64,000 nucleotides of DNA, taken from assembly GCF_950295315.1 (NCBI RefSeq), contig NC_080168.1:63201838-63265837 (forward strand), given 5' to 3'. This DNA is from Erinaceus europaeus. Lineage: Eukaryota; Chordata; Mammalia; Eulipotyphla; Erinaceidae. Both the position numbers and the translations under genes were made by a program. Positions 54,925-64,000 of the stretch are shown piece after piece. Below the pieces are notes generated by a model. It did no database searches. It was given only the letters and a program-made list of their open reading frames with translations, and had not been told where the DNA came from. Positions within the stretch are counted from its first letter, which is position 1. Each line of letters opens with the position of its first letter.

Positions 54925-55192
54925 TTGTTTGTTTGTTTACTCCAGGGTTATCACTGGGGTTTGGTGCAAGCACTATGATTTTACTGCTCCTGGTGGCCAT
55001 TTTTTCCATTTTATTGGATAGGACAGAGAAAAATTGAGAGGGGAGGAGGAGCTAGAGAGAAAGATAGACACATGTAGACCTGTAGCACCATTTGTGAAGC
55101 AATGAGAGTGAGGGCTCAAACCCGGATCCTTGCTCAGGTACTTGAGCTCAGTACTGTGTGCACTTAATTGGATGCACTACCACCCAGCCCCC
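54925..55192 (-). mobile_element. tRNA-derived SINE, CAA-type with 3' module
   Basis: 'CTCCAGGGTTATCACTGGGG', 'TTACTGCTCCTGGTGGCCAT', GGATAGGACAGAG body, head complement ending CTACCACCCAGCCCCC. Confidence 0.9.
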
Positions 55193-55194
55193 AT

Positions 55195-55461
55195 GTTTTA
55201 TTCTCTCGAAAAAATCTTTTAAATTTATTTTAATTTAGTTAATTATTTTTAAGTTATTTTTATCTATTTATTTATTGGATAGAGACAGCCAGAAATTGAG
55301 AGGGAAGAGGGTGGAAGAGAAGACGAGAGACAGAGAGACACCTGCAGCCCTGCTTCATCACTCACAAAGCTTTCCCCATGCAGGTGGGGACCAGGGGCTC
55401 CAGCCTAGTCCTTGCACATTGCAACACATACGCTCAACCAGTTGCGCCACCATCTGGTCCC
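55195..55461 (-). mobile_element. tRNA-derived SINE, A-rich-tail type
   Basis: TTTATCTATTTATTTATTGGATAG, GA-rich body, CCCCATGCAGGTGGGGACC, head complement ending CCACCATCTGGTCCC. Confidence 0.92.
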
Positions 55462-55652
55462 AATTAATTTATTTATTGTATAGAAATAGAAAATGGGAGG
55501 AAAGAGGGACATAGGGAGAGACAGAGAGACACCTGCAGCCCTGTTTCACTGCTTGTGAAGCTTCCCACCTGCAGATGGGGACTAGGGGCTTGAACCCAGG
55601 TCCTTGTGCCTGGTAACATGTGTTCACAGTTGCACCACCACCTGGCCATTAT
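55462..55652 (-). mobile_element. tRNA-derived SINE, A-rich-tail type
   Basis: ATTAATTTATTTATTGTATAG, GA-rich body, CCACCTGCAGATGGGGAC, CTTGAACCCAGGTCCTTG, end CACCACCTGGCC. Tandem with the previous copy. Confidence 0.9.
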
Positions 55653-55659
55653 TTTATTC

Positions 55660-55950
55660 TTTAAATATTTATTTAAATATTTAGTTATTAATGAATATTT
55701 GTGACACCTCCCCCATCACCCCCTAAATCAAATCTTTCTAGTCTGTGTACTTGCACACACAGAGAGAGAGAGAGAGAAGGAAAGAAAAGAGGGAGACACT
55801 GCAGCATCCCATTGCTGTTCTACCCCTGAGGCTCCCCTTGTGCCGTGGTGCTCCCATGTGGTGCCAGGGTTTGAGCCCAGGGCCTCACGCACAGTAGAGT
55901 TCTCAGCATACCTGCTGAGCTCTCTCCTGATGCTTGGCTTTCGTTCCTTA
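55660..55950 (-). mobile_element. SINE, 'gggagcaccatgg' family (antisense)
   Basis: T/A-rich start, CACAGAGAGAGAGAGAGAGAAGG, TGGTGCTCCCATGTGGTGCC, GGGTTTGAGCCCAGGGCC and a head complement ending CTCTCTCCTGATGC. Confidence 0.8.
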
Positions 55951-56070
55951 TGAAAGACTGGGGTGCAGAGAGAAAGAGCAGAACCACTTTCCCTTGTTGG
56001 ACACGGTGCCAGGAATAGAACCCAAGGCCTCATGTATTTGATCAAAGTAAGCTTCCTACACAGTAGACTG
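55951..56070 (-). mobile_element. Short SINE fragment (antisense)
   Basis: 'GGTGCCAGGAATAGAACCCA' followed by 'GACTGCACCACCACCTGCCC' resembles a tRNA-like head complement. Confidence 0.5.
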
Positions 56071-56090
56071 CACCACCACCTGCCCTGGCT

Positions 56091-56868
56091 GCCCAAGCCC
56101 CCAGAGTCTCTCCTCTTCCTGCACAGGATGAACTGCCTCCCCCTGGCTTTCTGCAGCTCTGCCTCCTGCCCTCACTGCCCTGAGCTGACATTCCTGCCTG
56201 GGTGGTCCTCCCTGGGTGTGTCTCCGGGGCACCCCCACACCCCAAGCCACCACCTCCCATGCTGGGCCAGCAGGCAGAGCCTTTGCAGCCAACTCCAGCA
56301 GAGGCCGAGCTAAAAAGGGAACCCGCAGCAGGGCCCTGCTTCACCAAGGCAGGAGAGAGATGCAGCCAAGCCTCAGGCTGGGGTGGGAGTGGTGGGGGGG
56401 GCCCTGGCCACCAGAGAGGGGTGTCCCTGGTCAAGATGCCTGCCTGAGAGTGAGAGAGCCCTGTCCCTGCATCCTCCCCGGGCCTGCTATGTAAGGGCCA
56501 GCCTCCTTGCCATAGCAGGTGTGGGAGCAACTTTAGGGATGGGGATGGGGGACAGGCGTCGCCCCAAGCTTCTAGTAAGGGCTGGCCAGAGTGGGTCAGG
56601 GCCTTAAGGGCCAGGCCTCAAGGAAAGCACCCCCAAATCCACAGCCCCGCCCCTTCCACTGGCTGCCCAAGGGGATGTCAGGGGAGTTGTACTGTTGCAG
56701 GGGTTTTCCTGTTCCCAGGTTGTCAGCCTCTGTCCTGGAATGTGGGGTGAGGCCAGGACTTCCAGAGAAGTGGAGAGAAGTGGGGAGGTGGCCCCCTTTA
56801 TCACAAGCAGAGGCAGGGAGACACCTGAGGGGCCAGAAGGAAAGACAAGGGATACTCTTTTATTTCCC
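56091..56868. other. Unique GC-rich sequence, no gene supported
   Basis: Overlapping open frames at 56042-56607 on both strands show only compositionally biased residues. Confidence 0.45.
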
Positions 56869-56869
56869 C

Positions 56870-57078
56870 TCCTCCATTATTTTATTTTATATTATTTTAT
56901 TCTATCTTATTATTCCTTTTATTTGATAGGGCAGAGAGAAACTGAAAGGGGAGGGGCAGAGAGACAGAGAGAGATACTTGTAGCCCTGGTCTGAAGCTTT
57001 CCCCCTGCAAGTGGGGCCTGGGGACTTGAACCCAGCTCCTTGCACATGATAGCTTGTGCACTCAACTGCCCAGCCCCC
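56870..57078 (-). mobile_element. tRNA-derived SINE, A-rich-tail type
   Basis: TATTTTATTTTATATTATTTTATT start, TTTGATAGGGCAGAGAGAAAC, CCCCCTGCAAGTGGGGCC, CTTGAACCCAGCTCCTTGC. Confidence 0.85.
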
Positions 57079-57084
57079 TTTATC

Positions 57085-57252
57085 TTCCTTTTGTCGTTGT
57101 TGTTGATAGAGACAGAGAAATAGAGGTAGAAAGTGCAAGAGATCACAGCACCATAACCCTCTGCAATGCAGTGAGGGGACCAGGCTCCAACTTAGGTCTC
57201 ACGCACATGGCAAAGCAGTGCATATCTAGATGAGCTAGGTGTCCTCATGATG
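57085..57252 (-). mobile_element. SINE, 'gggagcaccatgg' family (antisense, diverged)
   Basis: GTCGTTGTTGTTGATAGAGAC start, 'AGAGATCACAGCACCATAAC', 'CAGGCTCCAACTTAGGTCTC', 'GATGAGCTAGGTGTCC'. Confidence 0.6.
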
Positions 57253-57369
57253 CCTTGCAGTCTGAGACAGAACCAACCAACTCTCTCCACCTCCACCCAC
57301 ACCCAGAAGAAAACGAACTCCTGTGAGAAAATGGGTCAGCAGTGAGTGGCCCTTCCACATGTGCCTGAC

Positions 57370-57483
57370 TCAGGGCCGGGAGACAGCCCATCAGGAAGAA
57401 GCACACACTTTGCCATGTGTGAAACCCTGGGTTCAAGCCCCAGCACCTCACGGGAGCACCATGGACAGCACCAGTGGAAGCGT
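57370..57483 (+). mobile_element. SINE, 'gggagcaccatgg' family (truncated)
   Basis: 'GGGCCGGGAGACAGCCCATC' head, CTGGGTTCAAGCCCC box B and CGGGAGCACCATGGACAGC. It abuts the L1 piece that follows. Confidence 0.78.
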
Positions 57484-57910
57484 CCCTATTCTTTACCCCT
57501 CTCTGGGAGTATGGACCAAACTTCAGAAGGTGGGAGTCTGGCTTCTGTAACTGCTTCTCCACTGGACATCGGTGTTGGCAGGTGGACTCATAACCACAGC
57601 CTGTTTCTCTTTCCCTAGCGGGGCAGGGCTCTGGAGAGTTGGGGTTCCAGGACTCACTGGTGAGATCGTCTGCCCAGGGAAGTCAGGTTGGTGTCATGGT
57701 AGTCTCTGCGACTTGGTGGATGGAATGCAGTAAGATATAAAGCAGGAGACAAAGTGTTCAATAAACAGGAGCCCAAAGGTATGAATAGAGCAGGTGAAAT
57801 TAGAAGTTTTTATGGGGGAAGAAGCTAAGAAATCTATCTTAGGTAAGCTCCATGGGGCCCATGACTTTAGTAATTTTTGCCTGAGCCTGACAGCTGATAT
57901 GTCCACCTGC
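57484..57910 (-). mobile_element. L1 3' region (antisense)
   Basis: 'CCTATTCTTTACCCCTCTCT', 'GCTTCTGTAACTGCTTCTCC', 'CCCAGGGAAGTCAGGTTGGT' and 'TCAATAAACAGGAGCCCAAA' parallel the copy at 42490-42800. Confidence 0.82.
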
Positions 57911-58134
57911 ATTTGTGACATGGGACATCAGCAGGGAGGGAGGTTTGTGGCGTTCTCACCATCTGGGGCTTGGGGGAGCAGAGGACAGTGAGACACTGGG
58001 CCTGGCATCCCAACAAGCTCCATGCTCTACCCACTGATTTCTGGCAGTGTTTTCTTTGCTCAGCTGACCATAGGAAGCAGGCAGCAGACACCCCCATTTC
58101 ACTGTCCCCCAGAGGGCCCCATGATCTCTCCCTC

Positions 58135-58480
58135 TTTTTTTGCCCCCAGGGTTATTGCCCGGGCTCTGTACCTGCACCACAAGTCCGCTGCTCCTGAAGA
58201 CCTTTTTTTTCCCCTTTTGTCCACCCTTGTTGTTCCATCATTGTTGTGGTTATTATTATTATTGTTGTTGCTGTTGTTGTTGCTGTCATTGGATAGGACA
58301 GAGAGAAATTGAGAGAGGAGAGGAAGACAGAGAGGGGGAAAGAAAGATGCAGACCTGCTTCACCGCCTGTGAAACGACTCCCCTGCAGGTGGGGAGCTGA
58401 GGACTCAATCTGGGTTCCCTACGCTGGTTCTTGCACTTTGCACCATGTGCGCTTAACCCACTGCACTACCGCTTGATTCC
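58135..58480 (-). mobile_element. tRNA-derived SINE, CAA-type with 3' module
   Basis: TTTTTTTGCCCCCAGGGTTATTGCC, TTG-rich tract, GGATAGGACAGAGAGAAATTG, CCCCTGCAGGTGGGGAGC, head complement ending TACCGCTTGATTCCC. Confidence 0.94.
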
Positions 58481-58806
58481 CGACCTCTCCCTCTTAGGGG
58501 ACACTCACCAAGAGTGTCCAGTCCAGCTACAAAGCCACCATATTACCTCCATGCTCAGGAAGCCCTTCTGACTTCACAGGATTCTCCTGGACTGAAGGAG
58601 GAGGTCACTGTACTCACAGGGCTGTCACCTGCCAACTGCCACTGTCCCACAGATGCCAGTGGTGCTTCTGGGGTTATAAACAGTTCTCCCTAGGCCAGAC
58701 CTCATGGGAAGCAGTTTGGCACCATGCCCAAGGCAGTGATAGTAACAAAAGCCAAGACAGGGAGACCACCCAAATGGCTAAGGACAGACGAGCAGATGAA
58801 GATGTG
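58481..58806. other. Unique sequence, no gene seen
   Basis: No repeat or exon recognised. Confidence 0.45.
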
Positions 58807-58807
58807 G

Positions 58808-59008
58808 TGTGAGCACAGGCTGGTGGCTCACCTGGTAGAGGACACAGGTCACTAGGCACAGGTCACGGTGCATAGGCACCCGGGTTCCAGCACCTGGCCA
58901 CCCCATGGAAGTGCCTGGTGTGGGGAAGCTTTATGAGTGGTGGAGCAGTGCTGCTGTATCTCTCCTCTTGGCGCCTGTCTTAGTCTCTCAATATCTAGTG
59001 GAAAGAAA
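58808..59008 (+). mobile_element. SINE, 'gggagcaccatgg'-like family
   Basis: 'GTGAGCACAGGCTGGTGGCT', 'CACCCGGGTTCCAGCACCTG', ATGGAAGTGCCTGGTG, CT-rich body. Confidence 0.6.
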
Positions 59009-59019
59009 AGTATTGATGG

Positions 59020-59218
59020 GCATGGAGGGGCAGTAGCACACCCAGATGGTGCACACGTTACTATGCGCCCTAGGGACCTGGGTTCAAGTCTCTGCTCCCC
59101 ACCTGCAGGGGGGAATAAAGGAAAGGAAAGGAAAGGAAGGAAATGACCACCAGGAACAGTAGAGTAGTGCAGGCACTGAGCCGCAGTGATAACCCTGGTG
59201 ACAGCAAATAAATAGATA
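59020..59218 (+). mobile_element. tRNA-derived SINE with 3' module, rearranged body
   Basis: GGAGGGGCAGTAGCACACCC head, CTGGGTTCAAGTCTC box B, CACCTGCAGGGGGG. The usual CT-rich body is replaced by (GGAAA)n and then the module 'ATGACCACCAGGAACAGTAG' to 'AACCCTGGTGACAG'. Confidence 0.82.
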
Positions 59219-60404
59219 AATTCATGGTAGATAACTCACAAGGATAGATGAGCCCCTGCCTTTGGCTGTAGGTCGGGTGGAGGGTGGGTTTGAGCCCAGT
59301 CGCCCAGCTGGGCAGGGCAGACACAGGACAGACAGACACCCCAGTTACACGTGGCAGCTGGAGGCTCCAGGTAGAGGCTCAGAGCCCGCAGTTCAGGGGC
59401 TGAAGCAGAGTGAGGTCACCCCAGCAGGAGGGTCACAGGGATATACAGTGCATAGAGAGAACTGCACGGCTGTCTCTCGAAGCCTGTGTAGCCTTTACAG
59501 CACAGACAGCAGAAGGAAACAGGTGGTTTAGAGAGACCACGCTGTGGGACTGGGGCAGGTCTGGGGGGTTCTCCTGGGAGCCCCTCCTGCCTGGCTGTGT
59601 TGCCATTTAGCTGAGGATGACTGGGTGGGGTGGGGGTGCTCTGGCATGGGGCTGTCGGCTGTGAGACCTGTCCAGAGTAACTATATCCCATTGGGTAGGA
59701 AAACCTGACTTCCCCCCCCAGGTAAGGAGCCAGGTTCTGCTGTGGAGTCAGGGGCACCCACCCAGCCGCCCTTACCTGGTTTCTCCAGGCCCAGGCAGAG
59801 GCCAGCTTAGGGAGGAGGACGCTGGCCAGCGCTGCCTCCTGGAAGCCACGTCTTGCCTGTTCCCCACTCTGCGGCTTCTCTATGTGGAACAGCATGAGCT
59901 CATCCAAGCCTGTGGTTTATTTGAAAACGAAATTCCAGTAAATCTCTTCGCACCATCTGGCAGTACAGGGAACGGCCGCCCAGGGGGGAGCTGGCCACCA
60001 GGCCCCACAGGAACACAGAGCAAGGACAGGCCACCCCAGACAGTCTGGCCCGCCTACCAGGGGCCTGGAGGAGGGGGCTGAGTTCTCTGGGGTGGGGCCA
60101 CCCGCAGGGACTTCCAAAAGGAAGTCAGCAGGACCACTGCCTCCCTCCCTCCCACCTAAAGGCCCCCAGGAACGTTCTGGAAGGGGATGGGTGGCCGATG
60201 CTGAAGGGTGGACTCGGACAGGCGGGGCGTGACTCTGTCCAGTGTCTGCCACACCTGGCCTCCTTCCCCAGTACCACCCGTGCATCTTACCGGGATCCAC
60301 TCAGGGGACAGTGGTGAACCAGCTGGCGTGTCTGTGCCTCGAAAGAGCCGGTCACCCAGTGGGTGGGGAGAGCAAGGGCCTGCCACTCATGTATTCATCT
60401 CCCC
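59219..60404. other. Unique GC-rich sequence, no gene supported
   Basis: About 1.2 kb without recognised repeats. The open frames (for example 59416-59907 minus, 163 codons) lack domains and splice structure. Confidence 0.45.
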
Positions 60405-60476
60405 ACCAGGGTTATCGCTGGAACTCAGTGCCTGCACAACTCCACCATTCCTGTTCCTGGTAGTCATCCCCCCTCT

Positions 60477-60531
<55 letters not shown>
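60405..60531 (-). mobile_element. SINE 3'-module fragment with (TC)n(CA)n
   Basis: 'CACCAGGGTTATCGCTGGAA', 'CTCAGTGCCTGCACAACTCC', then (TC)n (60477-60500) and (CA)n (60500-60531). Confidence 0.75.
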
Positions 60532-60532
<1 letters not shown>

Positions 60533-60609
60533 CATTTATGTGCTTCTATTGTAGAGGAGATTCTGTGATCATAGTTTTTCATTTTGGATTTACCATTTTA
60601 TTTATTTAT

Positions 60610-60685
60610 TATTATTTTTTGCCTCCAGGGTTACTGCTGAAGGTCTCTGCAGCCATACAAATCCACCACTCCCAGCACTCTGTCA
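60610..60685 (-). mobile_element. SINE 3'-module fragment
   Basis: TTTTTTGCCTCCAGGGTTACTGC followed by 'ATCCACCACTCCCAG' is the complement of the CAA-type SINE module alone. TSDs were not located. Confidence 0.7.
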
Positions 60686-60728
60686 TTATTTAAAATTAAA
60701 ACAACAACAACAACAACAACACTTTGTT

Positions 60729-61064
60729 GGGGGCTGGGCAATAGCACAGCGGGTTAAGCACACGTGGCACAAAGCGCAATGACCAGCATAAGGATCCCGG
60801 TTCTAGCCCCGGTTCCCCACCTGCAGGAGGGTCGCTTCATAGGCAGTGAAGCAAGTCTACAGATGTCTATCTTTCTCTCCTCCCTCTGTCTTCCCCTCCT
60901 CTCTCGATTTCTCTCTGTTATATCCAACAACAACAGTAATAACGACAATAAAAAACAACAACGATAAACAAGGGCAACAAAAGGGAAAAAATAGCCTCCA
61001 GGAGCAGTGGATTCATAGTGCAGGCACCAAGCCCCAACGATAACCCTGGAGGCAAAAAAAAAAA
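60729..61064 (+). mobile_element. tRNA-derived SINE, CAA-type with 3' module
   Basis: GGGGGCTGGGCAATAGCACAG head, CGGTTCTAGCCCC box B, CAACAACAACAGTAATAAC tract, module 'AGCCTCCAGGAGCAGTGG' to CCCTGGAGGC, A run. Confidence 0.95.
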
Positions 61065-61074
61065 ATGGTTAAGA

Positions 61075-61075
<1 letters not shown>

Positions 61076-61108
<33 letters not shown>
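61076..61108. repeat. (TA)n then T run
   Basis: ATATATATATATATA followed by about 18 T bases, between the plus SINE's A run and the next antisense element. Confidence 0.95.
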
Positions 61109-61110
<2 letters not shown>

Positions 61111-61462
61111 TGAGAGGGAGAAGGAGAGGGAGAAGGAGAGGGAGGGGGAGGGGAGGGGGAGGGGAGGGGAGGGAGGGGGAGGGGAGGGGGAGGGGAGGGG
61201 GAGGGGAGGGGAGGGGAGGGGAGGGGAGGAGAGGGAGAGGGAGAGGGAGAGGGAGAGGGAGAGGGAGAGGGAGAGGGAGAGGGAGAGGGAGAGGGAGAGG
61301 GAGAGGGAGAGGGAGAGGGAGAGGGAGAGGGAGAGGGAGAGGGAGAGGGAGAGGCTCCAGAGGCCTGCTCAGCTCTGGCTGATGGTGTTGAGGACTGATG
61401 TTGGAGCCGCAGAGCCTCAGCCAGGAGAGACCTTTTCATAACCATAAAGCTGTATCCCCCAG
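61109..61462 (-). mobile_element. Short SINE with giant GA-rich hexamer expansion
   Basis: (GGGGA/GGGAGA)n from 61113 to 61353 (about 240 bases, all purine) is followed by CAGAGGCCTGCTCAGCTCTGG, then AGAGCCTCAGCCAGGAGAG and CATAACCATAAAGCTGTATC, which are the antisense short SINE. Confidence 0.9.
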
Positions 61463-61474
61463 CCCAGAATGTTT

Positions 61475-61689
61475 TGTTTCTTTCTTTTATTTAACTATTT
61501 ATTTATTTATTGCATAGAGACAGCAGAAACCAAGAGGGTGTGGGGGAGATAGAGAGAGACAGAGAGAGACCTGTAGTACTGCTTCACCACTTGTGAAGCT
61601 TCTCCCCTTAGGGTGAGGACGGGGGACTTGAACCTGGGTCCTAGCATATTGTAACATGTGCACTTAACCAGGTGCACCACCACCCGGCC
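61475..61689 (-). mobile_element. tRNA-derived SINE, A-rich-tail type
   Basis: TATTTATTTATTTATTGCATAG, GA-rich body, CTTGAACCTGGGTCCTAGC, end CCACCACCCGGCCC (little-diverged head). Confidence 0.93.
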
Positions 61690-61714
61690 CATTCTTCTTT
61701 TCCTCTTCCTCCTC

Positions 61715-61913
61715 CTCCTTTTTATCTTATCTTATTTATTATTTACTGGATAGAGACAGAAAAAAAATCAACAGAGGGAAGACAGGAAACCCTTGCATCC
61801 CTTCCTCACTGCCCTGAAACCTTTCCTTCTGCATATGGGGACTGGGGCCTTGAACCTAGATCCTTGCACATTGTAACATGTACACTCAACCAGGTGCACC
61901 ACTGTCTGGCTCC
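61715..61913 (-). mobile_element. tRNA-derived SINE, A-rich-tail type
   Basis: TCTTATCTTATTTATTATTTACTGGATAG, short body, CCTTGAACCTAGATCCTTGC, end CCACTGTCTGGCTCC. Confidence 0.9.
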
Positions 61914-61916
61914 ATG

Positions 61917-62013
61917 TTTTCTTTCTTCCTTCCTTCCTTTCCCTCTCTCTCTCTCTCTCTCTAATTCCTTTCTCCCTTCTTTCCTTTCTTTCTTTCCTTC
62001 TTTCTTTCTTTCT
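61917..62013. repeat. CT-rich low-complexity tract
   Basis: TTCC, TCTC and TTTC units, pyrimidine-only for most of its length. Confidence 0.92.
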
Positions 62014-62019
62014 GATTAT

Positions 62020-62182
62020 TGACTTAACATTGTTTTCCACAATTATCAGGTTCCAGGAGTATTTTCATACCCAGATTTGGTGCATGCAAGTCAGCACACA
62101 CACCTCACCAAACTTCTGTGTCCCCCTCAACCCACTGCCTCTTCTTATAACCAACCATCTTGAGTTTTTGCTTGTTTGTTTG
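62020..62182 (-). mobile_element. L1 3'-region fragment (antisense, tentative)
   Basis: 'ACATTGTTTTCCACAATTAT', 'CAGATTTGGTGCATGCAAGT' and 'CCAACCATCTTGAG' resemble L1 antisense; weak. Confidence 0.4.
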
Positions 62183-62618
62183 TTTGTTTTGCCTCCAGCA
62201 TTATTGCTGGGGCTCAGCAGTGCTGGCACTACAAATACACTGCTCCTGGCAGCCATTATTTTTTATTATTTATTAATTTTTTTTTACCAGACACTGTTCA
62301 TCTCTGGCTTATGGTATTTCAGGGTCATTGGACCTGGGATTATGGAGCCTCAGGTATGAGAGTCTTTGCATAATCATTATGTTATCTACCCCCACCCCAT
62401 TTTTTTCTATTTTATTGGACAGGACAGAGAGAAATTGAGAGAGGAGGGGAGGAGATAGAGAAGGAGAGAGAAAGATAAGACACCTGCAGACCTGCTTCAC
62501 CACTTGTGAAGTGTCTTTCCTGCAGGTGGGGAGCCAGGAGCTCAAACTGGGATCCTTACACATGTCCTTGCACTAAGTTACTGTGTATGCTTAAGTGAGT
62601 GTGCCACCACCTGCCCCC
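62183..62618 (-). mobile_element. SINE, CAA-type with 3' module, split by a short SINE
   Basis: The module complement (TTTTGCCTCCAGCATTATTGC to 'TGCTCCTGGCAGCCATT') lies at 62189-62255. The body resumes at 62400 (TTTTATTGGACAGGACAGAG) and the head complement ends CCACCACCTGCCCCCC. Confidence 0.87.
62272..62395 (-). mobile_element. Short SINE nested in CAA-type SINE
   Basis: 'CAGACACTGTTCATCTCTGG', 'TCATTGGACCTGGGATTATG' and 'ATAATCATTATGTTATCTAC' are the antisense short SINE. Confidence 0.82.
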
Positions 62619-62624
62619 CATCAT

Positions 62625-62780
62625 CTTAGTTCTCATGTATTACAGGAGACATTCTGGTGTGTGTCATTACTTCCCCCCCCCCTTAATTCAAATTCCTTTG
62701 CTTTAGTCATCTATACTCCACATATGAGTAAAACTATATGGTAACTGTCTTTTATCTCTTCTTTCTAGTAAAGAGGGGTG
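62625..62780 (-). mobile_element. L1 3'-region fragment (antisense)
   Basis: 'TTAGTCATCTATACTCCACA' and 'ATGAGTAAAACTATATGGTA' parallel 7140-7190. Confidence 0.55.
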
Positions 62781-62781
62781 T

Positions 62782-62898
62782 AACTCTACCACTTGTGAAG
62801 TATCCCCCCTGCAGGTGGGGACCAGGGGCTTGAGTCCAGGTCCTCACCCTTGGGAATGGTGCCACGAGTTCTCTAGCAGGCAAACCACTACTGGGTCC
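62782..62898 (-). mobile_element. tRNA-derived SINE, head half only
   Basis: 'CTACCACTTGTGAAGTATCC', CCCCTGCAGGTGGGGACC and CTTGAGTCCAGGTCCTC; body absent. Confidence 0.7.
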
Positions 62899-62899
62899 C

Positions 62900-63124
62900 T
62901 GTTTACTCTGGTGTCATTACCAGAATTTCACTGCTTCGGGTCAACCTCCCCCCCCCAGTCTTGTTCTTGTTTGTTTTCTTACAGAAAGAGAGACAGAGAC
63001 AGAGGGAAAGAGGGAGAGACTCCTCCAGTACAGTAGGGACCACGGCTCTAACCTGGTCCCTGGAGGCGCCAGGGTTGTGCACAAGAGAAGGCAGGCACCC
63101 TCCCCAGTGAGCTGTCTCTCCAGT
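62900..63124 (-). mobile_element. SINE, 'gggagcaccatgg' family (antisense)
   Basis: GAAAGAGAGACAGAGACAGAGG body, 'CCAGGGTTGTGCACAAGAGA', head complement ending CTGTCTCTCCAGTCCAGC. Confidence 0.6.
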
Positions 63125-63215
63125 CCAGCTCCAGAGAGATAGCTCAGCCTGGTAGAGCACCAGCATGCAAGCCCGAGGTCAACGCTGACCCATCCCTCTG
63201 TGACCACTGTGCTTT
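63125..63215 (+). mobile_element. tRNA-like SINE head fragment
   Basis: 'AGAGATAGCTCAGCCTGGTAGAGCACC' then 'AGCATGCAAGCCCGAGGTCA' has strong tRNA-like 5'-half structure (D-loop-like GCTCAGCCTGGTAGAGC). It lacks a closed acceptor stem, so it is not called a tRNA. Confidence 0.55.
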
Positions 63216-64000
63216 TGCAGCTAAATCTAAGTAAGTTTTGTTGTGGTGCAGCAAGTTTATTTGCTTTATTTATTTATATTCCACAGATGAGTGGAACTAC
63301 TCAGAAGTTGTTTTTCACTGTGTGACAGAATTTTACGTATCACAGTCACCTCTCAGTCCACCCATCCCCCACCCCAACACAAGTCGCGGTGTTATCTTCT
63401 GAGTGACAGAGGATTTCACAAGGCACCTCATGGCTTCTTCATCCGGTGGTCTGTGGGTGGGTATTTTGGGGGCTTCCATCTCCTGGCCACTGTGCATCCT
63501 ACAAGTATGGATATGGGGGTATGAGGAGCCTTTGGCCTCTGTGACGCTGGGTATGAAGCCAGGAACACAAGGGTGTAGCCCTGAGAGAAGGGGAGTCTGG
63601 GCTGTCCTACAGCCCTGGATTACATGGGCTCAGCACAGCCCCCAGGGTGGGGGCTCTGGCACCCACCTGGAGAGGAGTCAGCATGCGCTGAATTTCTGGG
63701 AACTCCATGCCCTCTGTCCCCATGCTGACCAGCAGGCTCTGCAGAGGAACTGCGTGAGCTATGTCTGCTGCGGGTCTGCTTTACTGCCTGCTTGTTAGCC
63801 CAGAGCTGGTCCAGACCTACCTCTGCGGGAGAGGAGAGTGCCAAGAAATGGGCTTGCAGAAAGCAGAAGCAGCCAGTCCCACCTGGCCCCCCTCCGGGTT
63901 ACTCACACTCTGGGGCTCTGGGGCATGGCCTCCCTGGGCCCTGGGTGTGCTGGGGGTCTAGGGGACAGTGATTGGGGTGTCCTGTGGGCAAGGCTGACAG
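63216..64000. other. Unique sequence, no gene supported
   Basis: L1-like antisense text may occupy 63270-63500. The rest is unique GC-richer sequence with chance open frames only. Confidence 0.4.

Noticed and set aside
58282..58400. Recurring peptide motif like GREDREGERK..CRPASP in many open frames
   Set aside because: This is the antisense translation of the SINE body repeated across copies, not a protein family.
61065..61445. Long Gly/Arg-rich and Ser/Pro-rich open frames
   Set aside because: They are translations of the GAGGGA hexamer array inside a SINE.
63125..63215. Possible tRNA gene
   Set aside because: Good D-arm-like and anticodon-side text but no acceptor stem closure or intact T-arm; better explained as a SINE head.
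2000..64000. CRISPR arrays, operons, riboswitches or bacterial promoters
   Set aside because: The sequence is clearly vertebrate nuclear DNA; regularly spaced repeats here are microsatellites or dispersed SINEs.

Overview
The window is mammalian nuclear DNA, most likely from a hedgehog (Erinaceus or a close relative). It is dense with tRNA-derived SINEs that have a clear pol III B-box core (GGTTCRAGCCC) and ends I know from hedgehog genomes: an A-rich (AATAAATAAA) form, a longer CAA-rich form, and two shorter forms. L1 3' ends, microsatellites, LTR pieces and a hAT-like fragment fill much of the rest. The species call rests on recalled repeat sequences, not on a search.

One host gene is supported: sarcospan (SSPN), plus strand. 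Positions 1-13792 look like intron 1 (exon 1 is not in the window). Exon 2 is 13793-13879, intron 2 is 13880-21335, and the last coding exon is 21336-21701. The two exons encode 150 residues in one frame, with the membrane segments and extracellular cysteines of this dystrophin-complex protein. A 3' UTR probably runs to about 24915, ending at overlapping AATAAA hexamers followed by a GT-rich stretch. From about 24.9 kb to the end I see no further coding exon; the region reads as intergenic repeats and unique sequence.

The most unusual object is at 47003-49261: a non-LTR retrotransposon copy that is neither L1 nor BovB/RTE by its reverse transcriptase motifs. It resembles jockey/CR1-group elements familiar from invertebrates and fish. 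The reverse transcriptase and C-terminal region is open for about 700 codons except for one apparent extra A in an A6 run. Its first 40 endonuclease-side codons lie inverted at the left end, and an exact 11-bp direct repeat flanks the whole insertion. This is the signature of target-primed insertion with 5' inversion (twin priming), and it looks recent. A foreign or little-described LINE lineage in a hedgehog genome is the main lead.

Other points include a SINE 3' module bounded by a perfect 9-bp inverted repeat, nested SINE-in-SINE insertions, a minus-strand solo LTR with TATA and poly(A) signals, a local 110-bp duplication with TG tracts, and long purine/pyrimidine strand-asymmetric tracts.
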